A stretch of 64,000 nucleotides of DNA, from positions 62,001 to 126,000 of the forward strand of contig NZ_LAKD02000072.1 of the NCBI RefSeq assembly GCF_000968685.2, read 5' to 3'. This stretch comes from Streptomyces antioxidans (GTDB lineage Bacteria; Actinomycetota; Actinomycetes; Streptomycetales; Streptomycetaceae). Positions 9,083 to 18,793 of the stretch are shown piece by piece. The notes under the pieces were generated by a model. The model worked only from the letters and a program-made list of their open reading frames with translations, did no database searches and had not been told where the DNA came from. Position numbers and translations under genes: made by a program. Each line of letters starts with the position of its first letter. Within the stretch, counting starts at the first letter, position 1.

Positions 9083-10321
9083 ATGGCCGTGGTGGACGCC
9101 GGTGAGCTGGATGCCGGGAAACCGGCGGGGCCCGCGTGGCGCGGGGGGTTCGGGCGGCTGTGGGCGGCCGCGGTCGTCTCCCGGTTCGGGGACGCGCTGC
9201 GGGGCGCGGCGCTGCCGCTGCTCGCCGTCTCGCTGACCGATTCGCCGGTGCTGGTCTCGCTCGTGACCGCCTGCGGCTTTCTGCCCTGGCTGCTGTTCGG
9301 GCTGATCGGCGGGGCGATCGCGGACCGGGTGGACCAGCGGCGGGCGATGTGGGCGGTGGACGGTCTGCGGGCCGTCCTGATGGCGGGGTTCGCCGTCGCG
9401 GTGTGGCTGGACCGGGCCTCCATCGGGCTGCTGCTCGTCCTCGCCTTCGTCCTCACCACGCTGCAGACCCTGTTCGACAACGCGGCCACGGCCCTGCTGC
9501 CGTCCGTGGTGGGGCAGCGGGCGCTGGGCCGGGCCAATGCCCGGCTGATGACCGGGCAGGAGGTCATGGGCCGCTTCGTGGGCGCCCCGCTGGTGCCGGT
9601 GCTGCTCGCCCTCGGCGCCGCGATGCCGTACGCGGCGGACGCGGTCACCTATCTCGCCGCCGCCGCGCTGGTCGCCTCGCTGGGGGCGGCACCCCCCGAG
9701 CGGGCCCCGCGCCCGCCGGGCGGGTCGCTGCGGCGCGATATCGCCGAGGGCCTGGCCGTGCTGTGGCGGGACCGCACCCTGCGGGCGCTGTGCGCCTCCA
9801 CCACGCTGTGCAACATCGGCATCGGGGCGCTCATCGCCACCCTGGTACTGCACATCACCGGCTGGCTGGACGCAGGGAACAGCGGCTACGCGGCCGTCAT
9901 CACCGTCTACGGGATCGGCAGCGTGGCCGGGGGTCTGGTGGCCGCCCGGCTCACCGAGAAGCTGGGGCGCGTCCGGGCCCTCGTGGTGTGCGGCGCCGCG
10001 CAGATCGGCGCCCTCGTGGCCCTCGGGGCGATACGGAGCCTGCCGGTCGCGGTCGCCGCCATGGGCCTGTTCGGCTTCGCGGGGATCGTCTGGAACGTCA
10101 CCGAGGTGACGATGATGCAGCAGCGCAGCCCCGACGGGGCACTCGGTCGGGTGAGCTCCGGCTTCCGCACCCTGTCGATCGCGGGCACCCCGCTCGGCGC
10201 GCTGCTGGGCGGGGTGATGGCCCAGGCGTGGGGGCTCAACACCCCCGCGCTGGGGGCCGCCGCGCTCTTCGTCTGCGGGGTGGCGGCCCTCGTTCCGGGA
10301 ATGCGGTCCGCCATCAATTAG
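9083..10321 (+). CDS. MFS transporter (EntS-like exporter)
   Basis: The product is 412 aa from ATG 9083, preceded by GGCGGAGGGGG. It has about 12 hydrophobic helices and the motif-A-like loop GGAIADRVDQRRAM after helix 2, as in the MFS_3/EntS exporters. The charged middle stretch (PPERAPRPPGGSLRRD) marks the cytoplasmic loop between the two halves. The substrate cannot be read from sequence. It lies between the RbpA-family gene and pgi; pgi begins 42 nt after its stop. Confidence 0.85.
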   Translation: MAVVDAGELDAGKPAGPAWRGGFGRLWAAAVVSRFGDALRGAALPLLAVSLTDSPVLVSLVTACGFLPWLLFGLIGGAIADRVDQRRAMWAVDGLRAVLMAGFAVAVWLDRASIGLLLVLAFVLTTLQTLFDNAATALLPSVVGQRALGRANARLMTGQEVMGRFVGAPLVPVLLALGAAMPYAADAVTYLAAAALVASLGAAPPERAPRPPGGSLRRDIAEGLAVLWRDRTLRALCASTTLCNIGIGALIATLVLHITGWLDAGNSGYAAVITVYGIGSVAGGLVAARLTEKLGRVRALVVCGAAQIGALVALGAIRSLPVAVAAMGLFGFAGIVWNVTEVTMMQQRSPDGALGRVSSGFRTLSIAGTPLGALLGGVMAQAWGLNTPALGAAALFVCGVAALVPGMRSAIN

Positions 10322-10363
10322 GTTGGTGGCCACGGGGGCCAGGTACCGACGAGAAGTGGGCTG

Positions 10364-12025
10364 ATGTCCGAGATGACCATGGAAGGCCGCACCAGGCTGG
10401 ACCAGCTGCCGGAATGGCAGGCGCTGGCCGCACACCGCAAGGAGCTGGGCGACGCACACCTGCGCGACCTGTTCGCGGGCGACCCGGAGCGCGGGAGCCG
10501 TCTCACCCTTCAGGTCGGCGATCTCCACGTCGACTACTCCAAACACCTGGTGACCGACGAGACCCTGCGGCTGCTGCGCGAACTGGCGAGCGCCACCGAG
10601 GTGGCCGAGCTGCGCGACGCCATGTTCCGCGGTGAGCGGATCAACACCACCGAGGACCGCTCGGTGCTGCACATCGCGCTGCGCGCACCGCACTCCGCGG
10701 AGATCAAGGCGGACGGGCAGGACGTCGTCGGCGAAGTGCACGCCGTGCTCGCCAAGATGGCCGTCTTCGCCGACCGCGTCAGGTCCGGCGACTGGACCGG
10801 CCACACCGGCAAGCGGATCAAGAACGTCGTCAACATCGGCATCGGAGGCTCCGATCTGGGCCCGAAGATGGCCTACGAGGCGCTGCGCTCCTACAGCGAC
10901 CGCTCGATGACGTTCCGGTTCGTCTCCAATGTGGACGGCGCGGACCTGCACGAGGCGGTGCGCGACCTGGACCCGGCCGAGACGCTGTTCATCGTCGCCT
11001 CCAAGACCTTCACCACCATCGAGACCATCACCAACGCCGTCTCCGCCCGCGACTGGCTGCTGACCGGGCTCCGGGCCGGTCAGGAGGCCGTCGCCAAGCA
11101 CTTCGTGGCGGTGTCGACCAACGCCGAGAAGGTCGCCGAGTTCGGCATCGACACGGACAACATGTTCGGCTTCTGGGACTGGGTCGGCGGGCGCTACTCC
11201 TACGACTCGGCCATCGGCCTCTCCCTGATGGTCGCCATCGGCCCGGACTGCTTCCGCGAGATGCTGGCCGGTTTCCACCTGGTCGACGAGCACTTCGCCA
11301 GCGCCCCGCCGGAGCGTAACGTCCCGCTGCTGATGGGCCTGCTGGGCATCTGGTACGACAACTTCCACGGCGCCCAGGCGCATGCCGTCCTGCCCTACAG
11401 CCACTATCTGTCGCGGTTCACCGACTATCTGCAGCAGCTGGACATGGAGTCCAACGGCAAGCATGTGGACCGGGACGGCGAACGCGTCGGCTGGCAGACC
11501 GGCCCCATCGTCTGGGGCACCCCCGGCACCAACGGTCAGCACGCCTACTACCAGCTGCTCCACCAGGGCACCAAGCTGGTCCCGGCCGATCTGATCGGCT
11601 TCGCGCGGCCCGTGAGGGACCTGCCGCCCGGGCTGGGGCCCCACCACGACCTGCTGATGGCCAACCTCTTCGCCCAGGGCCAGGCGCTGGCCTTCGGCAA
11701 GACCGCCGAGGAGGTCGCCGCCGAGGGGGTGCCCGAGGAGCTGGTGCCGCACAAGACCTTCGACGGCAACCGCCCCACCACCACGATCCTCGCCCCCGAG
11801 CTGACCCCGTCGGTGCTGGGCCAGCTGGTCGCCCTCTACGAGCACAAGGTCTTCGTCCAGGGCGCGGTGTGGAACATCGACTCCTTCGACCAGTGGGGAG
11901 TCGAGCTGGGCAAGGTGCTCGCCAAGCGGGTGGAGCCCGCCCTGACCGAGGGCGCCGAGGTGCCCGGCCTGGACACCTCCACCAAGGACCTGGTGGCCAC
12001 CTACCGCACGCTGCGCGGCCGCTGA
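10364..12025 (+). CDS. pgi: Glucose-6-phosphate isomerase
   Basis: The product is 553 aa, the long bacterial form, and interconverts glucose-6-phosphate and fructose-6-phosphate. Signatures are IGIGGSDLGPKMA for phosphate binding, GGRYSYDSAIGLSL, LDMESNGKHVDRDG with the catalytic Glu, GTNGQHAYYQLLHQGT with the active-site His, and NIDSFDQWGVELGK near the C-terminus with the active-site Lys. It feeds the pentose-phosphate genes convergent to it. A bidirectional hairpin separates them. Confidence 0.97.
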   Translation: MSEMTMEGRTRLDQLPEWQALAAHRKELGDAHLRDLFAGDPERGSRLTLQVGDLHVDYSKHLVTDETLRLLRELASATEVAELRDAMFRGERINTTEDRSVLHIALRAPHSAEIKADGQDVVGEVHAVLAKMAVFADRVRSGDWTGHTGKRIKNVVNIGIGGSDLGPKMAYEALRSYSDRSMTFRFVSNVDGADLHEAVRDLDPAETLFIVASKTFTTIETITNAVSARDWLLTGLRAGQEAVAKHFVAVSTNAEKVAEFGIDTDNMFGFWDWVGGRYSYDSAIGLSLMVAIGPDCFREMLAGFHLVDEHFASAPPERNVPLLMGLLGIWYDNFHGAQAHAVLPYSHYLSRFTDYLQQLDMESNGKHVDRDGERVGWQTGPIVWGTPGTNGQHAYYQLLHQGTKLVPADLIGFARPVRDLPPGLGPHHDLLMANLFAQGQALAFGKTAEEVAAEGVPEELVPHKTFDGNRPTTTILAPELTPSVLGQLVALYEHKVFVQGAVWNIDSFDQWGVELGKVLAKRVEPALTEGAEVPGLDTSTKDLVATYRTLRGR

Positions 12026-12044
12026 GGGCCTTACGGCACACAGG

Positions 12045-12084
12045 AACGGTCCCCCGGGCGCCGCGACGCGCCCGGGGGACCGTT
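12045..12084. terminator. Bidirectional hairpin between pgi and pgl
   Basis: Arms aacggtcccccgggcgc (12045-12061) and gcgcccgggggaccgtt (12068-12084) are perfectly complementary over 17 bp, with a 6-nt loop. The hairpin lies between the converging stops of pgi and pgl, with short T/A ends on both sides, so it can serve both strands. Confidence 0.88.
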
Positions 12085-12096
12085 TCCGTACAGGGG

Positions 12097-12879
12097 TTAC
12101 GGCGACGCCGGGGGGTACAGCTCGCGCGGCAGCCCCGCCGCCGCGGCCCGGTCCAGCAGCCACAGCGTCCGGCGGCGACCGCGCGCGCCCGCCGCCGGAG
12201 CCTGCAGCTCCCCGGCGCCCGACAGCGCCATCGTGACCGCCCGCGCCTTGTCCTCACCGGCCGCCAGCAGCCACACCTCCCGTGCCGCGCGGATCGCCGG
12301 CAGGGTCAAGGACAGCCGTACCGGCGGCGGCTTGGGCGCACCGCGCACCCCGACCACCATCCGCTCGGTCTCCCGGACGGCGGGCAGCTCGGGGAAGAGC
12401 GAGGCCACATGGGTGTCCGGGCCGACGCCGAGCAGCAGCACATCGAACGACGGCACCGCACCGTGGTTCTCGGGCCGCGCCGCCCGGGCCAGCTCGGCCG
12501 CGTACGCCTCGGCCGCGGCGTCCACATCGCCGCCGTGGGACCCGTCGGACGCGGGCATCGCGTGCACCCGCGCCGGGTCCAGCTCCACCGCGTCCAGCAG
12601 CGCCTCGCGGGCCTGTGTGACATTGCGGTCCGCATGGCCCTCGGGCAGGAATCGCTCATCGCCCCACCACAGGTCCAGCCGCGACCAGTCGACCGCCTCG
12701 CGCGCCGGGGAGGCGCCGAGCGCGGCCAGCAGGCCGTTGCCGTTGCGCCCACCGGTCAGGACGACCGAGGCCGAGCCGCGGGCGGCCTGGGCGTCCACGA
12801 TCTTCGTGATCAGCCGGGCCGCCGCGGCCTGGGCCATCAGCTCCTTGTCGCGGTGGACGACCACCTGGGGTGCGGTCAT
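12097..12879 (-). CDS. pgl: 6-phosphogluconolactonase
   Basis: The product is 260 aa (DevB/Pgl family), hydrolysing 6-phosphogluconolactone, the product of Zwf. Family marks are VVLTGGRNGNGLLAAL near the N-terminus, the WWGDERFLPEGHADRN motif, DVLLLGVGPDTHVASLFP, and a C-terminal VWLLAAGEDKARAV. Its ATG overlaps the opcA stop by 4 nt, which fits co-translation with opcA and zwf. Confidence 0.95.
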   Translation of the reverse strand: MTAPQVVVHRDKELMAQAAAARLITKIVDAQAARGSASVVLTGGRNGNGLLAALGASPAREAVDWSRLDLWWGDERFLPEGHADRNVTQAREALLDAVELDPARVHAMPASDGSHGGDVDAAAEAYAAELARAARPENHGAVPSFDVLLLGVGPDTHVASLFPELPAVRETERMVVGVRGAPKPPPVRLSLTLPAIRAAREVWLLAAGEDKARAVTMALSGAGELQAPAAGARGRRRTLWLLDRAAAAGLPRELYPPASP

Positions 12880-14027
12880 GTGTCCGCCTTCCCGTCCGCC
12901 TTCCGATCCTGGGACTTCGGGGGGTGGGGCTTGGGAACCGGCGGCTGTGCCGGTGCCTGCGGCGGGTTCTTCGGCGAGTCCGGAGCGTGCTCCGACGGCG
13001 CGTCCGGGTCCCGGGTCGGCAGCGGCGGCAGATCCGCCCCGGCCGGCGCCACCTGGGTCGCCGGGGCGGCCTTGGCGTCCCGCTCCAGCGTTCCCACACC
13101 GCCGTTGCCGAGCTTGCCCACGCCGAACTTCACCGATGACTCATAGCTCTCGTCGGGGTCCAGCCGGCGCAGCTCCTCGGCGATCAGCTCGGACATCTCG
13201 CGCCGCTGCAGCGCCACATGCCGGTCGGGCTGACCCGGCATGGCCAGCTCGGCCAGCGAGCCGTTCGCCCGGTCCAGGCAGATCACCCCGTCGGCCGTCT
13301 CCAGCCGGACCGCGGTCAGCCCGGGCCCCTCCGAGACCTGCCGGTCCACCGGCACCTCCAGCCGCAGGGCGAGCCACAGCGCGAGCAGCTCGCTGCTCGG
13401 GTTGTACGCCTCGCCCTCGACGACCGCGGAGGTGATCGGGGAGTGCCGCTGGTCCAGGGCCGCGGCCAGCACGCTGCGCCACGGGGTGATCCGGGTCCAC
13501 GCCAGATCGGTGTCGCCCGGGGTGTAGGTGGCGGCCCGCAGCCCGAGGGCAGCGACCGGGTCCTCGGTGGCCTGGGCGTCGGTGATCCGGCGCTGGGCCA
13601 GCTGCCCGAGCAGGTCGTCGGCGGGGTGCTCCGGGGCGTCCTCCGGCCACCACACCACCACCGGGGCGTCCGGCAGCAGCAGCGGCAGGACCACCGAGTA
13701 GGCGTGGTTGGCGAGTTCGCCGTGCAGCCGCAGCAGCACCGTCTCGCCGGTGCCGGTCTCGCCGCCGACCCGCACCTCGGCGTCCATCCGGGCCATCTTG
13801 CGGTCGCGCGGCGACCGGCCCGGCCGCTTGATGACGACCAGGGTGCGCGAGGGGTGCTCCTTGGACGCCTCGCTGGCCGCCCGCAGCGCGTCGTAGTGAT
13901 TGCCCTCGTCGGTGACGATGACGAGGGTGAGCACCATGCCCACGGCCGGGGTGCCGGTGGCCCGGCGCGCCTGGACCAGAGCGGAGTTGATCCGGCTGGA
14001 CGTGGTGTCCGTGAGATCGATGTTCAT
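12876..14027 (-). CDS. opcA: OpcA, glucose-6-phosphate dehydrogenase assembly protein
   Basis: The product is 383 aa. OpcA is required for an active Zwf oligomer in cyanobacteria and actinobacteria. Typical features are the N-terminal TSSRINSALVQARR, the block VLPLLLPDAPVVVWWPEDAP and the WTRITPWRSVLAAALD segment. About the last 70 residues are a proline- and acid-rich tail (PPLPTRDPDAPSEHAPDS...KPHPPKSQDRK) without clear fold. It overlaps zwf and pgl by 4 nt on either side. Confidence 0.95.
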   Translation of the reverse strand: MNIDLTDTTSSRINSALVQARRATGTPAVGMVLTLVIVTDEGNHYDALRAASEASKEHPSRTLVVIKRPGRSPRDRKMARMDAEVRVGGETGTGETVLLRLHGELANHAYSVVLPLLLPDAPVVVWWPEDAPEHPADDLLGQLAQRRITDAQATEDPVAALGLRAATYTPGDTDLAWTRITPWRSVLAAALDQRHSPITSAVVEGEAYNPSSELLALWLALRLEVPVDRQVSEGPGLTAVRLETADGVICLDRANGSLAELAMPGQPDRHVALQRREMSELIAEELRRLDPDESYESSVKFGVGKLGNGGVGTLERDAKAAPATQVAPAGADLPPLPTRDPDAPSEHAPDSPKNPPQAPAQPPVPKPHPPKSQDRKADGKADT

Positions 14028-15547
14028 GGCCGCCGCCAGCTCCGTCCGTCTCGTGCGAGCATCTCGTCCGCGGCTCTCGGCCCCCAGGTCCCGGAGGTGT
14101 ACTGCTCGGGCCTGCCGTGGGTGTCCCAGTACTCCTCGATCGGGTCGAGGATCCGCCAGGACTGCTCGACCTCCTCGTGGCGGGGGAAGAGGTTCGCCTC
14201 GCCGAGAAGGACGTCGAGCAGCAGCCGCTCGTACGCCTCGGGGCTGGACTCGGTGAAGGACTCGCCGTACTGGAAGTCCATCGTCACGTCCCGGATCTCC
14301 ATGGAGGTGCCGGGCACCTTGGAGCCGAACCTGATGGTGACGCCCTCGTCCGGCTGCACCCGGATGACCAGGGCGTTCTGCCCGAGCTCCTGGGTGTCGG
14401 TGGCGTCGAACGGGGAGTGCGGGGCGCGCTGGAAGACCACCGCGATCTCGGTGACCCGCCGTCCAAGACGCTTGCCGGTACGCAGGTAGAAGGGGACGCC
14501 CGCCCAGCGGCGGTTGTCGATCTCCAGCTTGATCGCGGCGTAGGTGTCGGTCTTCGAGTGGGGGTCGATGCCCTCCTCCTCGAGGTAGCCGTGCACCTCC
14601 TCGCCGCCCTGCCAGCCGGGGGCGTACTGGGCGCGCACCGTGTGCTTGCCCAGGTCCTTGGGCAGCTTGACCGCCCTGAGGGCCTTCAGCTTCTCGGTGA
14701 CCAGGGAGGACGCGTCGAAGGACGCGGGCTCTTCCATGGCGGTCAGCGCGAGCAGCTGCAGCAGGTGGTTCTGGATGACGTCGCGGGCCGCGCCGATGCC
14801 GTCGTAGTAGCCCGCGCGCCCGCCGATGCCGATGTCCTCGGCCATGGTGATCTGGACGTGGTCGACGTACGACCGGTTCCAGATCGGCTCGAACATCGTG
14901 TTGGCGAAGCGCAGCGCCAGGATGTTCTGGACCGTCTCCTTGCCCAGGTAGTGGTCGATCCGGAAGACATCGCTGGGCCGGAAGACCTCATGGACGACCT
15001 GGTTGAGCTCCTGGGCGCTCTTCAGGTCGTGGCCGAAGGGCTTCTCGATGACCGCGCGCCGCCAGGAGTCGCCCTGGCCGTGTGACAGTCCGTGCTTCTT
15101 GAGCTGCTGGACGACGGTGGGGAAGAACTTCGGCGGGACCGACAGGTAGAAGGCGAAGTTGCCGCCGGTGCCGCGCGCCTTGTCCAACTCCTCTATGGTC
15201 GAGCGCAGCCTGGTGAACGCCTCGTCGTCGTCGAACACGCCGGGGACGAAGCGGAACCCCTCGGCCAGCTGCTGCCAGACCTCCTCGCGGAACGGGGTCC
15301 GCGCGTGTTCCTTGACCGCGTCGTGCACGACCTGGGCGAAGTCCTCGTTCTCCCAGTCGCGGCGGGCGAAGCCGACGAGGGAGAAGCCCGGCGGCAGCAG
15401 CCCGCGGTTGGCCAGGTCGTAGATGGCGGGCATCAGCTTCTTACGGGACAGATCGCCCGTGACGCCGAAGATCACCAGGCCGGACGGCCCCGCGATGCGC
15501 GGGAGCCGCCGGTCTCGTGGGTCACGCAGCGGATTGCTGCTGCTCAC
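14024..15547 (-). CDS. zwf: Glucose-6-phosphate dehydrogenase
   Basis: The product is 507 aa and oxidises glucose-6-phosphate to 6-phosphogluconolactone, making NADPH. The NADP fold is GVTGDLSRKKLMPA near residue 30 and the substrate-binding signature is RIDHYLGKETVQNIL. It lies only 4 nt after tal and overlaps opcA, so it sits in the middle of a tkt-tal-zwf-opcA-pgl operon. Confidence 0.98.
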   Translation of the reverse strand: MSSSNPLRDPRDRRLPRIAGPSGLVIFGVTGDLSRKKLMPAIYDLANRGLLPPGFSLVGFARRDWENEDFAQVVHDAVKEHARTPFREEVWQQLAEGFRFVPGVFDDDEAFTRLRSTIEELDKARGTGGNFAFYLSVPPKFFPTVVQQLKKHGLSHGQGDSWRRAVIEKPFGHDLKSAQELNQVVHEVFRPSDVFRIDHYLGKETVQNILALRFANTMFEPIWNRSYVDHVQITMAEDIGIGGRAGYYDGIGAARDVIQNHLLQLLALTAMEEPASFDASSLVTEKLKALRAVKLPKDLGKHTVRAQYAPGWQGGEEVHGYLEEEGIDPHSKTDTYAAIKLEIDNRRWAGVPFYLRTGKRLGRRVTEIAVVFQRAPHSPFDATDTQELGQNALVIRVQPDEGVTIRFGSKVPGTSMEIRDVTMDFQYGESFTESSPEAYERLLLDVLLGEANLFPRHEEVEQSWRILDPIEEYWDTHGRPEQYTSGTWGPRAADEMLARDGRSWRRP

Positions 15548-15551
15548 GTTG

Positions 15552-16670
15552 TCACGCCTCCGAGGGTGCGAGGCGCTTGAGCTCCGCCTCGGTGGACTTC
15601 AGCAGGTCGTTCCACGAGGACGCGAACTTCTCGACGCCCTCGTCCTCCAGCACCTGGACGACGTCGTCGTAGGAGATCCCGATCCCGGCCAGCGCGTCGA
15701 GGTCGGCCTTGGCCTGCTCGTACGTGCCGCGCACGGCGTCACCGGAGATCTCGCCGTGGTCGGCGACCGCCTCCAGGGTGGCCTCCGGCATGGTGTTGAC
15801 GGTGCCGGGGGCGACCAGGTCCACGACGTACATGGTGTCCTTGTACGCCGGGTCCTTGACGCCGGTGGAGGCCCACAGCGGACGCTGCCGGTTGGCGTTC
15901 GCCCGGTCCAGGACGTCCCAGCGGTCGGAGCTGAAGACCTCCTCGTACGCCTGGTAGGCGAGGCGGGCGTTGGCGACGGCGGCCTTGCCGCGCAGCGCCT
16001 TGGCCTCATCGGTGCCGAGCTTGTCGATGCGCTTGTCGATCTCGGTGTCCACGCGGGAGACGAAGAAGGACGCCACCGAGTGGATCTTCTGCAGGTCGAG
16101 GCCCGCGGCCTTGGCCTTCTCCAGACCGGCCAGGTAGGCGTCCATGACCGCGCGGTACCGCTCCAGGGAGAAGATCAGCGTGACATTGACGCTGATGCCC
16201 AGGCCGATCGCCTCGGTGATCGCGGGCAGCCCCGCCTCGGTCGCCGGGATCTTGATGAAGGTGTTGGGCCGGTCCACCAGCCAGGCCAGCTGCTTGGCCT
16301 CGGCGACGGTGGCCGCCGTGTTGTGGGCCAGGCGCGGGTCCACCTCGATGGAGACCCGGCCGTCCTGGCCGCCTGTCGCTTCGTACACCGGCCGGAGGAT
16401 GTCGGCCGCGTCGCGGACGTCCGCCGTGGTGATCATGCGGACGGCTTCCTCGACGGTGAGCCGGCGGACCGCGAGGTCGGCCACCTGCTGCTGGTAGCCG
16501 TCGCCGCCGGAGATCGCCTTCTGGAAGATCGACGGGTTGGTGGTGACGCCTACGACATGCTGCTGGTCGATCAGCTCGGCCAGATTGCCGGAGGTGATCC
16601 TCTTGCGGGAGAGGTCGTCGAGCCAGATCGCGACGCCTTCGTCGGCCAGCCGCTTGAGTGCGTCTGTCAT
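15552..16670 (-). CDS. tal: Transaldolase
   Basis: The product is 372 aa. It moves a dihydroxyacetone unit between sugar phosphates in the non-oxidative pentose-phosphate branch. The open frame runs much further upstream, but ATG 16670 has an AGGAG site 8 nt before it and gives the conserved start MTDALKRLADEGVAIWLDDL. The Schiff-base Lys lies in TFIKIPATEAG; VTTNPSIFQKA is the N-terminal signature. It sits 44 nt downstream of tkt. Confidence 0.97.
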   Translation of the reverse strand: MTDALKRLADEGVAIWLDDLSRKRITSGNLAELIDQQHVVGVTTNPSIFQKAISGGDGYQQQVADLAVRRLTVEEAVRMITTADVRDAADILRPVYEATGGQDGRVSIEVDPRLAHNTAATVAEAKQLAWLVDRPNTFIKIPATEAGLPAITEAIGLGISVNVTLIFSLERYRAVMDAYLAGLEKAKAAGLDLQKIHSVASFFVSRVDTEIDKRIDKLGTDEAKALRGKAAVANARLAYQAYEEVFSSDRWDVLDRANANRQRPLWASTGVKDPAYKDTMYVVDLVAPGTVNTMPEATLEAVADHGEISGDAVRGTYEQAKADLDALAGIGISYDDVVQVLEDEGVEKFASSWNDLLKSTEAELKRLAPSEA

Positions 16671-16714
16671 GGGGTGTGTTCTCCTACTCGTCGCACTTAC
16701 GTCGTCTGTGGGGG

Positions 16715-18793
16715 TCAGCGCCCGGCGGCGTCGAGGGACTCGCGGGCGGCGGTGACCACGGCCTCGGCGGTGAGGCCGAACTCCCGGAAGAGCACCTTGT
16801 AGTCGGCGGAGGCGCCGAAGTGCTCCAGCGAGACGATGCGGCCGGCCTCGCCGATGTAGCGGTACCAGGTGAGGCCGATACCCGCCTCGACGGCCACACG
16901 GGCCGTGACGGACGGCGGCAGCACTGTCTCCCGGTACCCCTTGTCCTGCTCCTCGAACCACTCGACCGAGGGCATCGACACGACGCGGGTGGGAATTCCG
17001 GCGGCCTGGAGCTGCTCGCGGGCCTCCACCGCCAGCTGCACCTCGGAACCGGTGCCGATGAGGATGACCCGCGGCTGGCCCCCCTCGGCCTCGAAGAGGA
17101 CATAGCCGCCCTTGGCGGCGTTCTCGTCGGCCTCGTAGGTCGGCACGTTCTGTCGGGTCAGGGCCAGGCCGTGCGGAGCCGGGTTCGCGGTGTGGCGGCG
17201 GGTGATCTCCCGCCAGGCGATGGCCGTCTCGTTGGCGTCGGCCGGGCGGACCACGTTCAGCCCCGGGATGGCCCGCAGCGCGGACAGGTGCTCCACCGGC
17301 TGGTGGGTCGGGCCGTCCTCGCCGAGGCCGATGGAGTCGTGCGTCCACACATAGGTGACCGGCAGCTTCATCAGCGCGGCGAGCCGGACGGCCGGGCGCA
17401 TGTAGTCGGAGAAGACCAGGAAGGTGCCGCCGTAGACACGGGTGTTGCCGTGCAGTGCGATGCCGTTCATGGCCGAGCCCATGGCGTGCTCGCGGATGCC
17501 GAAGTGGACCGTGCGGCCGTACGGGTCGGCCTCCGGCAGCGGGTTGCCCTTGGGGAGGAAGGACGAGGACGCGTCGATCGTGGTGTTGTTGGAGCCCGCG
17601 AGGTCGGCGGAGCCGCCCCACAGCTCGGGGAGCACCCCGCCGAGCGCCTTGAGCACCTGGCCGGACGCCTTACGGGTGGCGACATCCTTGCCCGGCTCGA
17701 AGACCGGCAGCACGCTCTCCCAGCCCTCGGGCAGCTCGCCCGCGGTGATCCGGTCGAACAGGGCGGCCCGCCCGGAGTTGGCGTTCCGCCACTCCTGGAG
17801 CTTCTTGTCCCAGGCGGCGTGCGCCTCGCGGCCACGCTCGACCAGGGCGCGGGTGTGGTTGATGACGTCCCCGTCGACCGAGAAGTGCTGCTCGGGGTCG
17901 AAGCCGAGGACCCGCTTGGTGGCCGCCACCTCGTCGGCGCCCAGCGCGGAGCCGTGGGCCGCCTCGGTGTTCTGCGCGTTCGGGGCGGGCCAGGCGATGA
18001 TCGTACGGGCCGCGATGATCGAGGGGCGCTCGGTCTCGGCCTGCGCCGCCTTGAGCGCCGCGTGCAGCGCGTGGACGTCGAAGTCGCCGCTCCCGGCCTG
18101 CTCGACGCGCTGGACGTGCCAGCCGTACGCCTCGTAGCGCTTCAGCACGTCCTCGGAGAGCGCGGTCGCGGTGTCGCCCTCGATGGAGATGTGGTTGTCG
18201 TCGTACAGGGCGACGATGTTGCCCAGCTGCTGGTGGCCGGCCAGCGAGGACGCCTCGGCGGAGATGCCCTCCTCCAGGTCGCCGTCGGAGACGATCGCCC
18301 AGATGGTGTGGTCGAACGGAGAGGCGCCCTCGGGCGCCTCCGGGTCGAACAGGCCGCGCTCGTAGCGGGCGGCCATCGCCATGCCCACCGCGTTGGCGAT
18401 GCCCTGGCCCAGCGGGCCGGTGGTGGTCTCGACACCGGTGGTGTGGCCGAACTCGGGGTGCCCCGGGGTCTTGCTGCCCCAGGTGCGGAACGACCGCAGA
18501 TCGTCGAGCTCGAGACCGAAGCCCGCCAGGTACAGCTGGACGTAGAGGGTCAGGCTGGTGTGGCCGGGGGAGAGGACGAACCGGTCCCGGCCCGCCCAGC
18601 CCGCGTCGGAGGGGTCGTGCCGCATCAGCTTCTGGAAGAGCAGGTACGCGGCGGGCGCGAGGCTCATGGCCGTGCCAGGGTGGCCGTTACCGACCTTCTG
18701 TACGGAGTCCATGGCCAGAACCCGGGCCGTGTCGACGGCCCGCTGGTCAAGATCGGTCCACTCGAGGTCTGTGGTAGTCGGCTTGGTGCTCAC
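16715..18793 (-). CDS. tkt: Transketolase
   Basis: The product is 692 aa and uses thiamine diphosphate to transfer two-carbon units between sugar phosphates. Signatures are GNGHPGTAMSLAP, the cofactor motif beginning SDGDLEEGISAEAS and ending DDNHISIEG, and the pyrimidine-domain block GEDGPTHQPVEHL. GTG 18793 is the start; a GAGGAG element lies about 12 nt upstream. It is first gene of the minus-strand pentose-phosphate operon, divergent from ctaB. Confidence 0.97.
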   Translation of the reverse strand: MSTKPTTTDLEWTDLDQRAVDTARVLAMDSVQKVGNGHPGTAMSLAPAAYLLFQKLMRHDPSDAGWAGRDRFVLSPGHTSLTLYVQLYLAGFGLELDDLRSFRTWGSKTPGHPEFGHTTGVETTTGPLGQGIANAVGMAMAARYERGLFDPEAPEGASPFDHTIWAIVSDGDLEEGISAEASSLAGHQQLGNIVALYDDNHISIEGDTATALSEDVLKRYEAYGWHVQRVEQAGSGDFDVHALHAALKAAQAETERPSIIAARTIIAWPAPNAQNTEAAHGSALGADEVAATKRVLGFDPEQHFSVDGDVINHTRALVERGREAHAAWDKKLQEWRNANSGRAALFDRITAGELPEGWESVLPVFEPGKDVATRKASGQVLKALGGVLPELWGGSADLAGSNNTTIDASSSFLPKGNPLPEADPYGRTVHFGIREHAMGSAMNGIALHGNTRVYGGTFLVFSDYMRPAVRLAALMKLPVTYVWTHDSIGLGEDGPTHQPVEHLSALRAIPGLNVVRPADANETAIAWREITRRHTANPAPHGLALTRQNVPTYEADENAAKGGYVLFEAEGGQPRVILIGTGSEVQLAVEAREQLQAAGIPTRVVSMPSVEWFEEQDKGYRETVLPPSVTARVAVEAGIGLTWYRYIGEAGRIVSLEHFGASADYKVLFREFGLTAEAVVTAARESLDAAGR

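Noticed and set aside
8990..12163. Minus-strand open frame of about 1057 codons
   Set aside because: It lies antisense to the MFS gene and pgi, shows the Gly/Arg/Ala/Val composition typical of shadow frames in GC-rich DNA, and has no family motif.
16671..17621. Long N-terminal extension of the transaldolase frame
   Set aside because: It overlaps tkt on the same strand in another frame. ATG 16670 with AGGAG gives the normal transaldolase start and length.
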